A stretch of 64,000 nt of DNA from Ceratobasidium sp. AG-K. Taxonomy: Eukaryota; Basidiomycota; Agaricomycetes; Cantharellales; Ceratobasidiaceae. The DNA is taken from NCBI GenBank assembly GCA_037039685.1, contig JAWNGF010000004.1, forward strand, positions 1,550,001 to 1,614,000. The letters are read 5' to 3'. The position numbers were made by a program, and so were the translations under genes. Each line of letters begins with the position of its first letter. The first letter of the stretch is position 1. Shown piece by piece: positions 11,800-22,900 of the stretch. The notes beneath the pieces are model-generated. The model was not told where the DNA came from. It worked only from the letters and a program-made list of their open reading frames with translations, and made no database searches.

Positions 11800-14526
11800 T
11801 GGCTTACCTGAAAACTGTGTTTAATTAACTAGCAATATCACAACATGCAGTTGGACACGTTCACACCGTTTCCCACATACAGTAGTGTACGCTTCGGTGC
11901 TAGGCGCCCGCATAACAGTGATTGAATTTAAGCGACGATTTGTACAGTATTTGCGGTTTATGCAAGCCCTCGACGGTCGAGAGTATACGCCTACCAGTCC
12001 GATCCTACGCACTTTCTCCCCTTCAGCTCTTATCACGAGGGCTGACGTGGCAGGCGTAGCGGTCGCGGCGCCATGTATGCATATACGAACCCCACCGACA
12101 CGCGTCATGGCCTCGCCGCCGGTACAGGGAATCAACTGGAGAATCGAGGTCGCTCGATCACGGCCGGCTAATGCCGTATCGCTATCACGGAATCCTTTTG
12201 GGGGCCTCCGCCACTATTTTACCCTTCCCTAATCATCTAGCCATTTCGGGCTACTCCGGCGGCATGTCTACCGAGTCATTATCGTTTCATGTATCTGTAT
12301 TTGGAAGTCCAACAGTGAAGTGCTGGAAGGTGGCACTCAAGAATATCATATACACGCGTTGAGGGATGGAAAACGTGCGCATCTATCAGAGCGAAAGACA
12401 AGTGGGATTCATTGAATTGCTGGTAAGAATTTCATCACTTAATTCCAATACTACTGCGACCGCCAATAGGGGTATCTAAGCCTAGCAGTGCTCTGGCTGT
12501 GCCTCCGCGTGCTGATCTGCACTTCTGTTCAAGGAACTGGCGAAACCCACGGTTAGGGAAAATGTTTCGATAACGTTGACTGATCGAGGTGGAACATTCC
12601 CTTGAACGCAGTCGAAGGGTTTCCCAAGTGTCCAGGCGGAGTAGTAGATAGGTTATACCACACTTTAAGGGGCATGTCAAACCCCTTGTAACTCACGAAT
12701 AAGTAAGCCTGCCTAACGCTGATTCTCCGTGGTCACACCGCCGACTTAAATAGTAAAAAATATCGTTATCTGGAGCAAACGGACGGTAGAGTTCTTGATC
12801 TAAACTACATAAAGCATATTATGTGTAATTGACGTAAGTACAGAGCGAAAAAAGTCCAGATGTGCTGTAAACTTCTGTTTCATGTGCCTCGAATAGTCGT
12901 CTTGTCCCAGTAGTATTTGACGAACATGGTTTGGGAGCCGAGCACAGAGTGGTCATTTCCGCAGGCTAAACACGTGTAAACTCAGGGCGATCGCGAAGCG
13001 TAGGGTCTCTGGTGCGGCCAACTGGAAACTATCGTATTTAAACACTGGCCATAGGGGGGAAGATTCGTCCTCGCCCTCAGTACCCATTAGCCTTCGCCGA
13101 TTGACAGTTTCTGATCCCTCACGTTCTTTATACTTGTAATGCCCCACTTCCGAGGGGCGTGTCCGCCTATTGCCGCTAGTGCCACGCACAACTATCCTAG
13201 GGATAAGACAGGCGCCATGCCGTCTCTAGCATGCCAGAGTATGAGCGCAATGATGCCGTTACTGGCAGAGAGCCATGCTTATATGGAGGCAGACATAGCG
13301 GATGCGTCTCAGCGGCCTGTGGGTGATAATCAGCCTGTCGAGTTCTCGACTAGCGCAGCCCATAGTACCGTGTATCGTAAGTGCCTGTATGCGTGTGTAA
13401 CTTGCAGGAAGATCACTAAATGTAATATTCCTAGGACCTATGTCTCCCTGTGCACGTAGACGTGTCCTGAACCGCCCTGAGCAGGCGCCTCCTGCGGTCA
13501 GCTCAAACGTCGCAGAGTCCAACTCAAATAGGGTCACATTGTATCAGCTTTTTTCGATGATTATTTCGCTATCCTTCGCGGTAGCTAAATACCATGCGGA
13601 AACTCGCGAGCTGGTCAAGTTGTCACAAGACTTGGGACTGATGAGTGCGTTAGTGATGTTCGGGTCAGTATCCTAGTCCACACTTGCCTGTTATATAAAT
13701 GCTAACCTGCTGAGTGGTCTATAGTTGGGAAATTTTGGGTCTGTGGGGGGCTGGCTCTAGCAAATGGAGATTCTGGTTGCTTCGGACCACCTGCGGCAAT
13801 TCTCCCAAGATGGTTGGTACTGGCTGGCACAACACATTCACAGGCGCCGAAATCCTGGTGTGTCAATTTTGCACTCAAATTCTGCGCTTACACTAACTTA
13901 TGCGACCTAAGATCTTGAAATCGGCAGCACAGGTGATCCTGGTGATGAAGAGCGACCCGCACTGCCTTCATGATACTGGTATATCGCGACGAACCGGCGA
14001 CATCCTGGCTCAAACCTCGTCAACCATCTTCCTTCCGCCCTACTGTCTACTTTCAACAACACAGCTAACGGATCCATCCATGTGGATGGCTGGTCCTCAC
14101 TGTAAGGCTTTGAGTGTTTTAGAATTGGTTAGCATTGTCATTACTATTCCCCTCGTTCCTCGAACTCTAGCAAGAGACTACCTTCTTTGTTGTAACTTAT
14201 ATTGTGTAATGCCTGTATATGCTATGCCATTTCACCACCTTGCTCGGTGGTTACGATTTCCCAAATACCTACATCAAAAGCCAGGTGTATGACCCGTAAC
14301 GGCATAATTACCCTGAGCGTGGCATCGAAGACGTTGAAGATCAGAAAGACGAGTTTGGTCGAACTCAAGAATAGTCTGTACGCGGGACCCGCGCTATGCC
14401 ATGTTGCAGTGAGGATTCGACAAACCTTCCAACGACCCAATCAAGACTACCAACGTCGAACTTACCAACAAGGAGTCCAGGGAGATGTGTTTGATGAGGA
14501 TAGCCAGCGCTATTCCCAGACGCCTC

Positions 14527-14613
14527 CTCAGCGAAAACCGCAGTGCTAATTGAGACTCGCAAGGGCTCGTTTGCGTAAATGACCCCTTACTAGCACGTGC
14601 GGTTTTTGCTGAG
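14527..14613. repeat. 87-bp foldback element, copy 1
   Basis: This non-coding element has 16-bp terminal inverted repeats (CTCAGCGAAAACCGCA left, TGCGGTTTTTGCTGAG right, one mismatch). A second copy of exactly the same length lies in inverse orientation at 19732-19818 and matches along its whole length with about a dozen differences. Size, foldback structure and dispersion fit a miniature inverted-repeat transposable element (MITE). Confidence 0.75.
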
Positions 14614-15554
14614 TCCAGAGCGCTCCGGCCCAAACCAGGTTCTGCTGACGTAACCCCTGCATGTCCCAACTATCGCTCGGGCTTGCTCCATTCAACCCTT
14701 CCAATTACTTCGATGTTGACACTCCCGCACGTTCAACCTATCCCATTCGGCCAATACACATCGCACTGCATAGCGATTCTACTCGCCATCATCGCTCAAT
14801 TGCGGCCTGAGGCTCCGGTTAGAATGTTGTTGTCTTGTATTTGTCTGCATCACTTTGTCTCACGAACACCCTTTTAGGCTGCATAACATTAGCTTTTTTT
14901 TTATAGCGAAGGTTTTAATAACCCAAACTAATAACCAAATGACTGTTAGGTGGGATGTCCTAGGACGGTCGACTCGCAATAACCCACCCATGATTACGGT
15001 TACGCATCCCCGAACTAATTTGCGTTGTAATTCATGGACATGCTGTGGATGCAGTGTTGTCGGTAGATAGGAGAATTGGGATACATTACTTTTTGATAGC
15101 CACAGTAATTTTCCGGACAAAAATGTGGTGTGCGGTGGTCATGCATCTCTTAGTGTTTGATGACCCTGATGGCCTGAGTTATTCCGAACCAGCACACGCT
15201 GAGAACTCTCGCATGTCTAGCGTTCTATCATCATGTCATTATTAAAGTTAGGTAAACTAGACCCTCTTTCAGTATTACCTCGGGGGTCGATAGAACGGCT
15301 AACCTCGTCATGTGGCTTACGCACAGTTCGCATGTCATTGTCGGACCTTTGGGGCTATGGCCGGAAGGTTCTCGGCGCCTCGCTCGCATTTAGCGTCTCT
15401 GCCAAGTTCTCTTGGTGTCTCTGTTGGCAGACGTCCACCTCCTCTCGCGCACTCATGGTTGTCATTTTTTCTCTTGGCTTCATCAACTCGGTACAACCAA
15501 CAAATCGACACTCCAAATGATTCGTTCACCGCCGCATATTCTCCGCACAGAATT

Positions 15555-15564
15555 TATATAAAAG
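15555..15564 (+). promoter_or_regulatory. TATA box of the GH7 gene
   Basis: TATATAAAAG stands 54-63 bases before the start codon at 15618, which is a textbook position for a highly expressed fungal hydrolase gene. Confidence 0.7.
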
Positions 15565-15617
15565 TCAACACGAAATGGCCTTGGACAGCATCGGTTCTCA
15601 CCCAGCAATCGTTTACA

Positions 15618-17311
15618 ATGCTTCCCTTCGTTGCGCTATTCTCCCTGTACCTCGCCGTCGCCCAGGCCCAACAGGTCGGCACGCTCACGCCTGAAGTCCA
15701 CCCCGGTCTCCCCTGGCAAAAGTGCACCAAGACCGGCGGCTGCGTGACCCAATCGAGCGCCAAGATTGTGCTCGACGCCAACTGGCGCTGGCTCCACAGC
15801 ACTTCGGGTTCGACCAACTGCTACACCGGCCAGACTTGGGACGCTACCTTGTGCCCCAACGGCGCTACCTGCGCTCAGAACTGCGCGGTCGACGGTGCGG
15901 ATTACAGCGGCACCTACGGTATCACCACCTCTGGCGGCGCTCTCACCCTCAAGTTCGTCACCAAGGGTGCAAACACCAACGTCGGCTCCCGTGTCTACCT
16001 CATGGCCAGCGATGACACCAACTACGAGATGTTCAAGCTCAAGAACCAGGAGTTCACTTTCGATGTTGATGTCTCCAACCTCCCCTGCGGTCTGAACGGC
16101 GCTCTCTACTTCTCCGAGATGTTGGCTGATGGTGGCAAGTCCAAGTATCCGGGCAACAAGGCTGGTGCCAAGTACGGAACTGGCTACTGCGACGCCCAGT
16201 GCCCTCGTGACATCAAGTTTATCAACGGCGAGGTGAGTTTTGTGTTTACTAAATGCGATACTTGTACTAATTCACATCCAATAGGCCAATGTTGTCGGCT
16301 GGGGCGGTTCGACCACCGACCCCAACTCGGGCAAGGGAAACTACGGCAGCTGCTGCAATGAGATGGACATCTGGGAGGCTAACTCGATCTCCACCGCCTA
16401 CACTCCCCACCCTTGCTCGGTCTCCGGCCCGACCCGCTGCACAGGCACCCAGTGCGCCGACTACTGCGACCAGCCCGGATGCGACTGGAACCCGTTCCGT
16501 ATGGGCGACAAGTCTTACTACGGCAAGGGCCTCACCGTCGACACTTCCAAGAAGTTTACGGTCGTCACTCAGTTCTTGACCGCCGACAACACCGCCAACG
16601 GCAAGCTCGTCGAAATGCGCCGCCTCTACGTCCAAGACGGCAAGGTCATCCAAAACTCCAAGTCGTCCATCCTCGGACTCACCCAGTTCGACTCGATCAC
16701 TGATGACTTCTGCGCCGCTCAAAAGTCGATCTTCCAAGATACTAACGTCTACGCGCAAAAGGGTGGTATGGCCACGATGGACAAGTCGTTTGCGAACGGC
16801 CATGTCCTCGTCATGTCCATCTGGGACGACCATGCGGCCAACATGCTCTGGCTCGACAGCAACTACCCACTCGACCTCCCGGCCAACCAACCCGGTGTCG
16901 CTCGCGGAACTTGCCCTACCACCTCTGGCAAGCCCCAGGATGTCGAGACGCAGTCCCCCAACGCGTCGGTCACCTTTTCCAACATTCGCTTCGGTGACAT
17001 TGGCTCGACTTATGGCTCGACCGGCCCTATTACGACTCCTGGCCCGATTACCACGACTACGACTTCGTCCGCCCCGGTAAGCATTCCTGTATCTTCCCTC
17101 GGTCTGTGCTAATAAACGGTCCCAGGTTACCACCACTCCCACGACCGGAACTGTTCCCAAATTCGGACAATGCGGCGGCATTGGACACACTGGCCCAACT
17201 GTGAGTGTCTTCAGAATAATAATCCTTGAACCCAGACTGATTCCGCTTTAGGCCTGCGCCGCTGGCTCTACCTGCAAGTTTGTCAACGACTGGTACTCTC
17301 AGTGCCTCTAA
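15618..17311 (+). CDS. GH7 cellobiohydrolase with C-terminal CBM1 (513 aa)
   Basis: Exons 15618-16232, 16285-17076, 17126-17200 and 17252-17311 join in frame (introns 49-52 nt). The secreted enzyme cleaves cellobiose from cellulose chain ends with retention of configuration. A signal peptide ([18 protein letters not shown]) leads into the GH7 core starting [12 protein letters not shown]. The catalytic block NEMDIWEAN gives nucleophile E231, D233 and acid/base E236. The core ends near [14 protein letters not shown]. It is followed by a short Thr/Pro/Ser linker and a fungal CBM1 ([18 protein letters not shown] ... YSQCL). One intron lies in the linker and one inside the CBM. Codon use is strongly C-biased, unlike the neighbours, which suggests high expression. 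The TATA box at 15555 supports this start. Confidence 0.95.
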
Positions 17312-17699
17312 GTCCAGTCTAGACGGTGTATACGGTTGAATACATGTATGGCGAATGACCTGAATCCATTTTTTCTACTTTCCATTTCGTGCATCGAGTG
17401 CTCGTCTGAACTAAGAAGCAACACATTTGAGCTTGTTCGGTGACATAAGATTGTCCAACTACATTGAACGGTTCTTACATCGAGTTACTAGTTAGGGATG
17501 ACGACTGTTAACGATCGGCGTGTAGCATATATGCCAAGCTGCATTTATTTGTCCACGGTGATCATGGATTTGAATTGATGGTACACTTCTGATCTCTGCC
17601 ACATTCTTGGAGTTTGCGATCAGCGCCATATAAATTAGTAGCCATTGACAAGCCTCGAAACGGGGATATAGTTCGCGCCAACCGGTTCTCGGTACCATC
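17312..17699. other. intergenic, 3' UTR of GH7 and promoter of CHAT gene
   Basis: No motif beyond ordinary AT-rich sequence is seen in these 388 bases. Confidence 0.5.
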
Positions 17700-19608
17700 A
17701 TGGACAACTCAGACATGGCTCATGCTCTATCGTTAATCCAAGGCTTCACATCTCCGTTTGAGTTGGAGGACGCTGACCCATATATCAGCTGCTTCCAACA
17801 ATACGCAACCGGCTCATTCCCCAACCTTTCCGAAGACCAAAAGCTTAATGCATCCCTACTTTGGCTTTTAGCGGCCCGAGAGCACCAGCATGAATCATTG
17901 TTATCTGCTTATTGTCACCTGGCCGATTATCTTGCACATCTTCCCGCTCTAGGGCTTGACATATGGGCCCGTAAGCAGTTATTGGACCGGTTACCAGGGG
18001 ACCTTGCGACTTCAGCCGCTCGACAGGCTATTATAAGCGGAGACTTGGAGCTGGCGATCAATTTACTTGACAAGTGCCGTGGGTTGACCTGGGGACAGCT
18101 CTTACGTACCCTCCCTCCCGACGACGAAATAGAGCGTCTAGTGAACAGTCATCCCGCGCTCGGTGTTCCATTAAGAGGATACTTGCGAGCTCTACATATA
18201 TCTAGTATGACCCACCGTACTCGATCATTACGGACCGATCAAAGGCTCACTCAAGCGGAGATCGACGCCCATGTTGATATGGCCGAGGAGGTAGAAACCA
18301 TTTTGATCCGTGCTCGTGAACTACCAGAGTTTGAAGACTTTTTATTGCCCAATCCCTTGAGAGATGCTCGGAAACTGGCAGGCCAGGGGGCGGTTGTGAT
18401 ACTTGTCCCTGATGACACCTGCACTCACATCCTTCTACTCCAAGATTCCTCTGCAACCCCCGAACATCATACATGCGAGGGATTAAATTTAGAGAAAGCC
18501 CAGAATATGGCACAAGCGATGAGGCTCGTTCTTAGTCGATGTGGATTGTCAGCAAGAGGAGATACAGTAATGGCCGACGCCCACGAAGGTGACGGAATTG
18601 AAGAAGCGGGGGCATCTGAGGATTCCACAGAACGGGGTTTCGTTGCCGCTGGAGGCCGTCGACGAACAAGACTTCGGACTGTAGATGACGAGCTCGGCGA
18701 TATTTTGTCTGTGTTGTGGAGGACTATTGGTACAGCAATACGGGACGTTCTTTCTCTGCAGGTCAGTAATAGTCTGAATCAATATCTGAGTGGTATCCAC
18801 TCATCACGGACATCTAGCGTAATCAAACAAACCCTCCCAAAGTGTATCTTTATCCCACCGGTCCCCTGACCAGTCTTCCTATTCACGCTTCAGGGGTGTG
18901 CTTGAGCTCTGGAAGTGAAGCGCTCCTGGACTATCTTGTCCCGTCTTACATTCCAATATTTCAGCATCTCGCTTTCCTCCCACCCGCCGTTGCCTCACGT
19001 CTACCGCATGTACTCATGATCAGCCAGGCCGACACTCCCAACCAGAACCCGCTTCCAGCAACTAAAATAGAAGTAACAGAGATTAAGAAATATGTCCCCC
19101 CGGATCGACTTTCAGTAGCAGAGGGAGTCCAGGGTAACAAGTTGGCTCTTACCAGTACAGCGTGGATGCTATCGCGAGATCAACCTCTCATTCTTCACCT
19201 CGCATGTCATGCTCGACAAGACCCGTCGGACCCCTTTACTAGTGCGTTTCTCCTCCATGACGGGCCCACAATCGTATCGCAACTCCTAGGGCAACGAAGT
19301 CATCACCGTTACTGGCGGTTCTCAGCGCCTGTCAGACGGCGGCCGGGGATGAAGCACGACCAGACGAAGTGTTGAATATCGGAGCGGCGATGCATTGCTT
19401 CACAGGGTTCCCGAGCGTGATCGCAACAATGTGGGCAATCCAAGACGAAGATGGGCCAACTATGGCAAGTGTACTATATAGAGAGTTGTTTAGTGACGGG
19501 ACGGCGGGGATGAATTCTGCGGCGGCGTTGAGAACCGCGATGAACATGATGCGTACGAGGGCAATTCCGCTCGTGCGATGGGTTCCATTTATACATTTTG
19601 GGATCTAA
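17700..19608 (+). CDS. CHAT-domain (caspase-like) protein, frameshifted
   Basis: Exon 1 is 17700-18761 and exon 2 starts at 18818 after a 56-nt intron (GTCAGT...ATCTAG), giving VYLYPTGPLTSLPIHASG across the join. The C-terminal half is a CHAT domain, a caspase-like Cys protease fold. The His-box LHLACHARQDPSDPF is near 19195-19235 and the Cys-box AVLSACQTAAGDE near 19315-19355, followed by NIGAAMHCFTGFPSVIATMW. The two boxes lie in different frames: the frame drops by one base between about 19280 and 19325, and no intron of plausible size repairs this. The gene is therefore broken or the assembly lacks a base. The N-terminal part is helical with a TPR-like remnant (LELAINLLDKCRGLTWGQLL) but shorter than in typical fungal TPR-CHAT proteins. 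It stands head-to-tail with a NACHT-WD40 gene, so a joint role in allorecognition or cell death is plausible. Confidence 0.75.
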
Positions 19609-19693
19609 GCGATTAGCCGCATACGTAACTCAGAGCATGTATACGTATTCATACTAGCGAAGTATTCATTTTGTTAAATATCTTGGTTCCACG

Positions 19694-19727
19694 GTGTGTG
19701 AATTCTGTTATAACAGAATTCACACAC
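19694..19727. repeat. 34-bp perfect palindrome
   Basis: The arm GTGTGTGAATTCTGTTA is followed directly by its exact reverse complement, with no spacer. It lies 86 bases after the CHAT stop and only 4 bases before the foldback element at 19732. It could form a cruciform or an RNA hairpin near the 3' end of the CHAT transcript. Confidence 0.85.
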
Positions 19728-19731
19728 TGTG

Positions 19732-19818
19732 CTCAGCGAAAACCGCATGTGCTAGTAAGGGCTCGTTTACGCAAACGAGCCCTTACGAGCCTCAATTAGC
19801 ACTGCGGTTTGCGCTGAG
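19732..19818. repeat. 87-bp foldback element, copy 2 (inverse orientation)
   Basis: The ends are CTCAGCGAAAACCGCA and TGCGGTTTGCGCTGAG. Inside, GTAAGGGCTCGTTT and AAACGAGCCCTTAC form a second perfect 14-bp stem around ACGC. Its reverse complement matches copy 1 (14527-14613) base for base along most of its length, and both are 87 bp. It sits in the spacer between the CHAT and NACHT-WD40 genes. Confidence 0.75.
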
Positions 19819-19972
19819 ACTTGCCTGGATATATATGCACGTGCTTGTCACATGTCGGGGATCGGTAACATTTAGAGTCAGTTACACGTTCGGCTTAGCG
19901 CTCGAGAATCCATCATCTGTCCCCACCTTCACTCTAGGGCTCGGAGAGTAACTTTTATCCCCCACGAGTAGT

Positions 19973-22900
19973 ATGGCCCTCCCTTCGGGGAGAGATTCAA
20001 AGCGAGATCGCTTCCTCAAAGCGATTCAGCTCGGATATGACAAAGTTATCAATGTAACGAAACTGCCTCCTCACCCAGCTTCTCTGCACCCTGGCAGTAC
20101 GCCTACCTTGTCCGGTAGTGACATGTCTATCCCTCTTGGTATCCCTACGACTCCCAACCACCAGCTTACTTCACTATCTTCGAACGCCCAAGATACAAGT
20201 GCCTCCAGTAGGTCAACTGGATCTTCAATACAAGGCGCTGGATTGACCCCAGGTACGACTCTGAGCACATGCGCGACATATCCTGAGCCCACGGTTGCTG
20301 GAACTTTTACGGAGCATAGAATATTAGCATCTTCTGGACTAAAAACAGCACTCCAGGTCCTTGAAAAGAGTGCTCACGTCTTACCACCACTCAAGGAAGC
20401 GCTCGGTGGGCTCATCGGGTGTCTTGATATCGTCCAGGCAAGGATCTATTCCCCTGATCAATGGACGCAATACCTGAGTAAAAAAAAAATACAGTCAGCA
20501 GCAGAATATGTCGAGGACTATCAGCAGCTTACTTCGGAATTTACAACAATGGCGAATACTTTGAGCCAGTACATAGCTGAGCTTGGTCCAGAAGCCTCGG
20601 ATAGCAGTGCTAGGAGAATTGCCCAGTGAGTACAAGTCAAGCGCAACCACATTTTGTGGTTGACCCATGTACAAAGATCTATCGAAGCAGAAGTGGAACG
20701 CGTTAATACACGGCAAGGCCGAAGCATGGGCCGGCGGATGGTGGGGTCGGCACAAGATCAGGAAGCTGTCATCAAGAGCTATAGAAAAATCGAGGGTCTA
20801 TTCCGAGAGTTGCAAGTAGGTACAACATATTCTAACTCTTTCAAAAACTTGATACTTGAGCAGAGCGACATCGGCCTCCGGACCTGGAAAAACACAAGTA
20901 AATTGCACGTGGTACGCGATAATGTGCTCTATTGATATTAATTACGACCACCCTCACATCAATGGCGACCGACAGACGTTACTGCTCCAAGGCATGTCGC
21001 CGGTAGAAGATGCACGATACAACTCAAGCTACTCTTCAACCGTCAAGCGTTGTGGATGCACAGCAGAGACGCGCGAAAAGGTGAGAACGGACATACAAAA
21101 CTGGATATGCGATCCAAATGGCGCCAGAATCTATTGGATGAACGACATGGCGGGGACAGGCAAAACAACAATCGCATATAGTCTGTGTGAATGGCTCGAG
21201 GCGAATCAGCGATTAGGTGCAAGCTTTTTCTGCTCCCGTGTGTCACCATCCTGCCGCAACGTCAACCTAATTGTACCCACTATTGCCTATCAGCTCGCGC
21301 TCGCTTCCCTGGTGTTTCGGTCGGCGCTATGCAAAGTTTTAGAGGCAGATCCGGGCACCAGCAAGTTGAACGTGGTTCGACAGTTCGACAAACTCGTGCG
21401 AATGCCATTATTAGGAAACAAGGACGTGATTGCAAGGGACTTGGTGGTTGTGATCGATGCACTAGATGAATGTGAAGACGATTACGGGGTTCGACTAATC
21501 CTCGGAACTTTGCTGAAACTGGGCATAGATCTTCCTCTGAAGTTTCTTGTGACGAGTCGTCCTGAGCCCGCTATCCGGGACAATATGTTATCATCAACTA
21601 GATACTCGCCGGCCGTGCTACACTTGCATGACATTGAACAGTCATTAGTAGAGGGCGACATTAAAAAGTACCTGGTAGAAGCACTTGATTCCGTATCACC
21701 ACCCCCGTCCATTGAGCAGATCGAGCGATTAGCCACAATTTCTGGGAAATTATTCATATATGCCGCAACTGCCGTCCGGTATATCACTTCTGGCAAAGGC
21801 AACCCGATCGCACGACTCAACTCTATCCTATCACCGGACCGCCAGCCGATTGAAAACGAACCATCGGTCAAGAGGTACAAGGAGCTCGATGAGCTTTATA
21901 AATCCATTCTTTCTGCCGCGCTCAATGACGAAGAATTAGAAGAGGAGGAGACAGAAGCGACGCAACTGGTGCTGTGGACGGTCGTATGCGCGAAGGAGCC
22001 CTTGACCGCTCCAGCTCTCGCTTCACTCATCGATCTCTCCAAAGAACAAATACTAGTAGCACTGGAGCCTCTCCACTCGGTACTACATGTATCCGAGGAC
22101 CGCAAGCTTGTTTCCACTCTCCATGCATCATTTCCCGACTATATGTTCAATCAGCGTCGGTCTAAAAGCTTCTACTGTGACGGATCGAAGCAGAACCAAT
22201 TTATTGCCCGTCGCGCTTTGAAGTGATGAAGGAGCAGCTGCGATTCAACATCTGTCGGCTAGAGTCATCTCTTCTCCTTGACGTAGATGTGCACGATTTG
22301 GGCCAGCGAATTGACAGTTACATCTCTCCCACCTTAGTCTACGCGTGCCGTTACTGGGGGGACCACCTGCAACTGACGATTCCCTCTAATCCTGACGATC
22401 TATGCAAGAGGCTGGGGGACTTTCTAGAATTTAGAATATTGTTTTGGATGGAAGTAATGAATCTCAAACGATGCATCGTGGAAGGGATCTCCGCGCTAGC
22501 CTACACGGAAATCTGGCTCTCGGTGAGTAAATGCAAAAACCACTATCCTAAATGCTCACGGGGAGAAATCAGGCTATGAATGTGCATAAAGAAATTCAGA
22601 GGCAAGCCACTGACGCACGAGACTTTGTGGCTCGATTCTCCGCTGGTGCAGGCAATCGCAGTACTCCACACATCTATCTCTCGGCTCTGCCGTTCTGTCC
22701 TAGAACAAGCACCGTGTACGCAACTTACCGAAAGCGCACTAGGGGATTGTTGGAGATACATGGCGCAGCGATTACTCAAAGGGAAAGAGCAGCGCAAGCA
22801 ACTTGGAACATTGATTCGGCGGTTCTGACTCTTGCTTGCTCTCATGACAGTATGCGCATTGCATCTGGCTCAATTGATGAGACTGTCCGAGTATGGGACT

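Larger units (their letters stand above)
11172..15617. other. 4.4-kb gene-poor island
   Basis: No coding family could be recognised in this stretch. Open frames (for example 13139-13459 and 13900-14292, +) lack motifs and do not connect through convincing introns. Two small foldback elements (11742-11799 and 14527-14613) and the GH7 promoter at its right end are the only features supported. It may be decayed transposon DNA. Confidence 0.5.

Noticed and set aside
13139..13459. Cys-containing open frame in the gene-poor island (CLYACVTCRK)
   Set aside because: Too few Cys and wrong spacing for a zinc cluster; no continuation.
16267..17190. 307-codon minus-strand frame
   Set aside because: Shadow of the C-biased GH7 gene; no start context or family similarity.
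19214..19292. Intron as explanation for the CHAT frame change
   Set aside because: Possible GT-AG pairs are either 16-26 nt, too short, or of a length that does not restore the frame, and would remove conserved residues.
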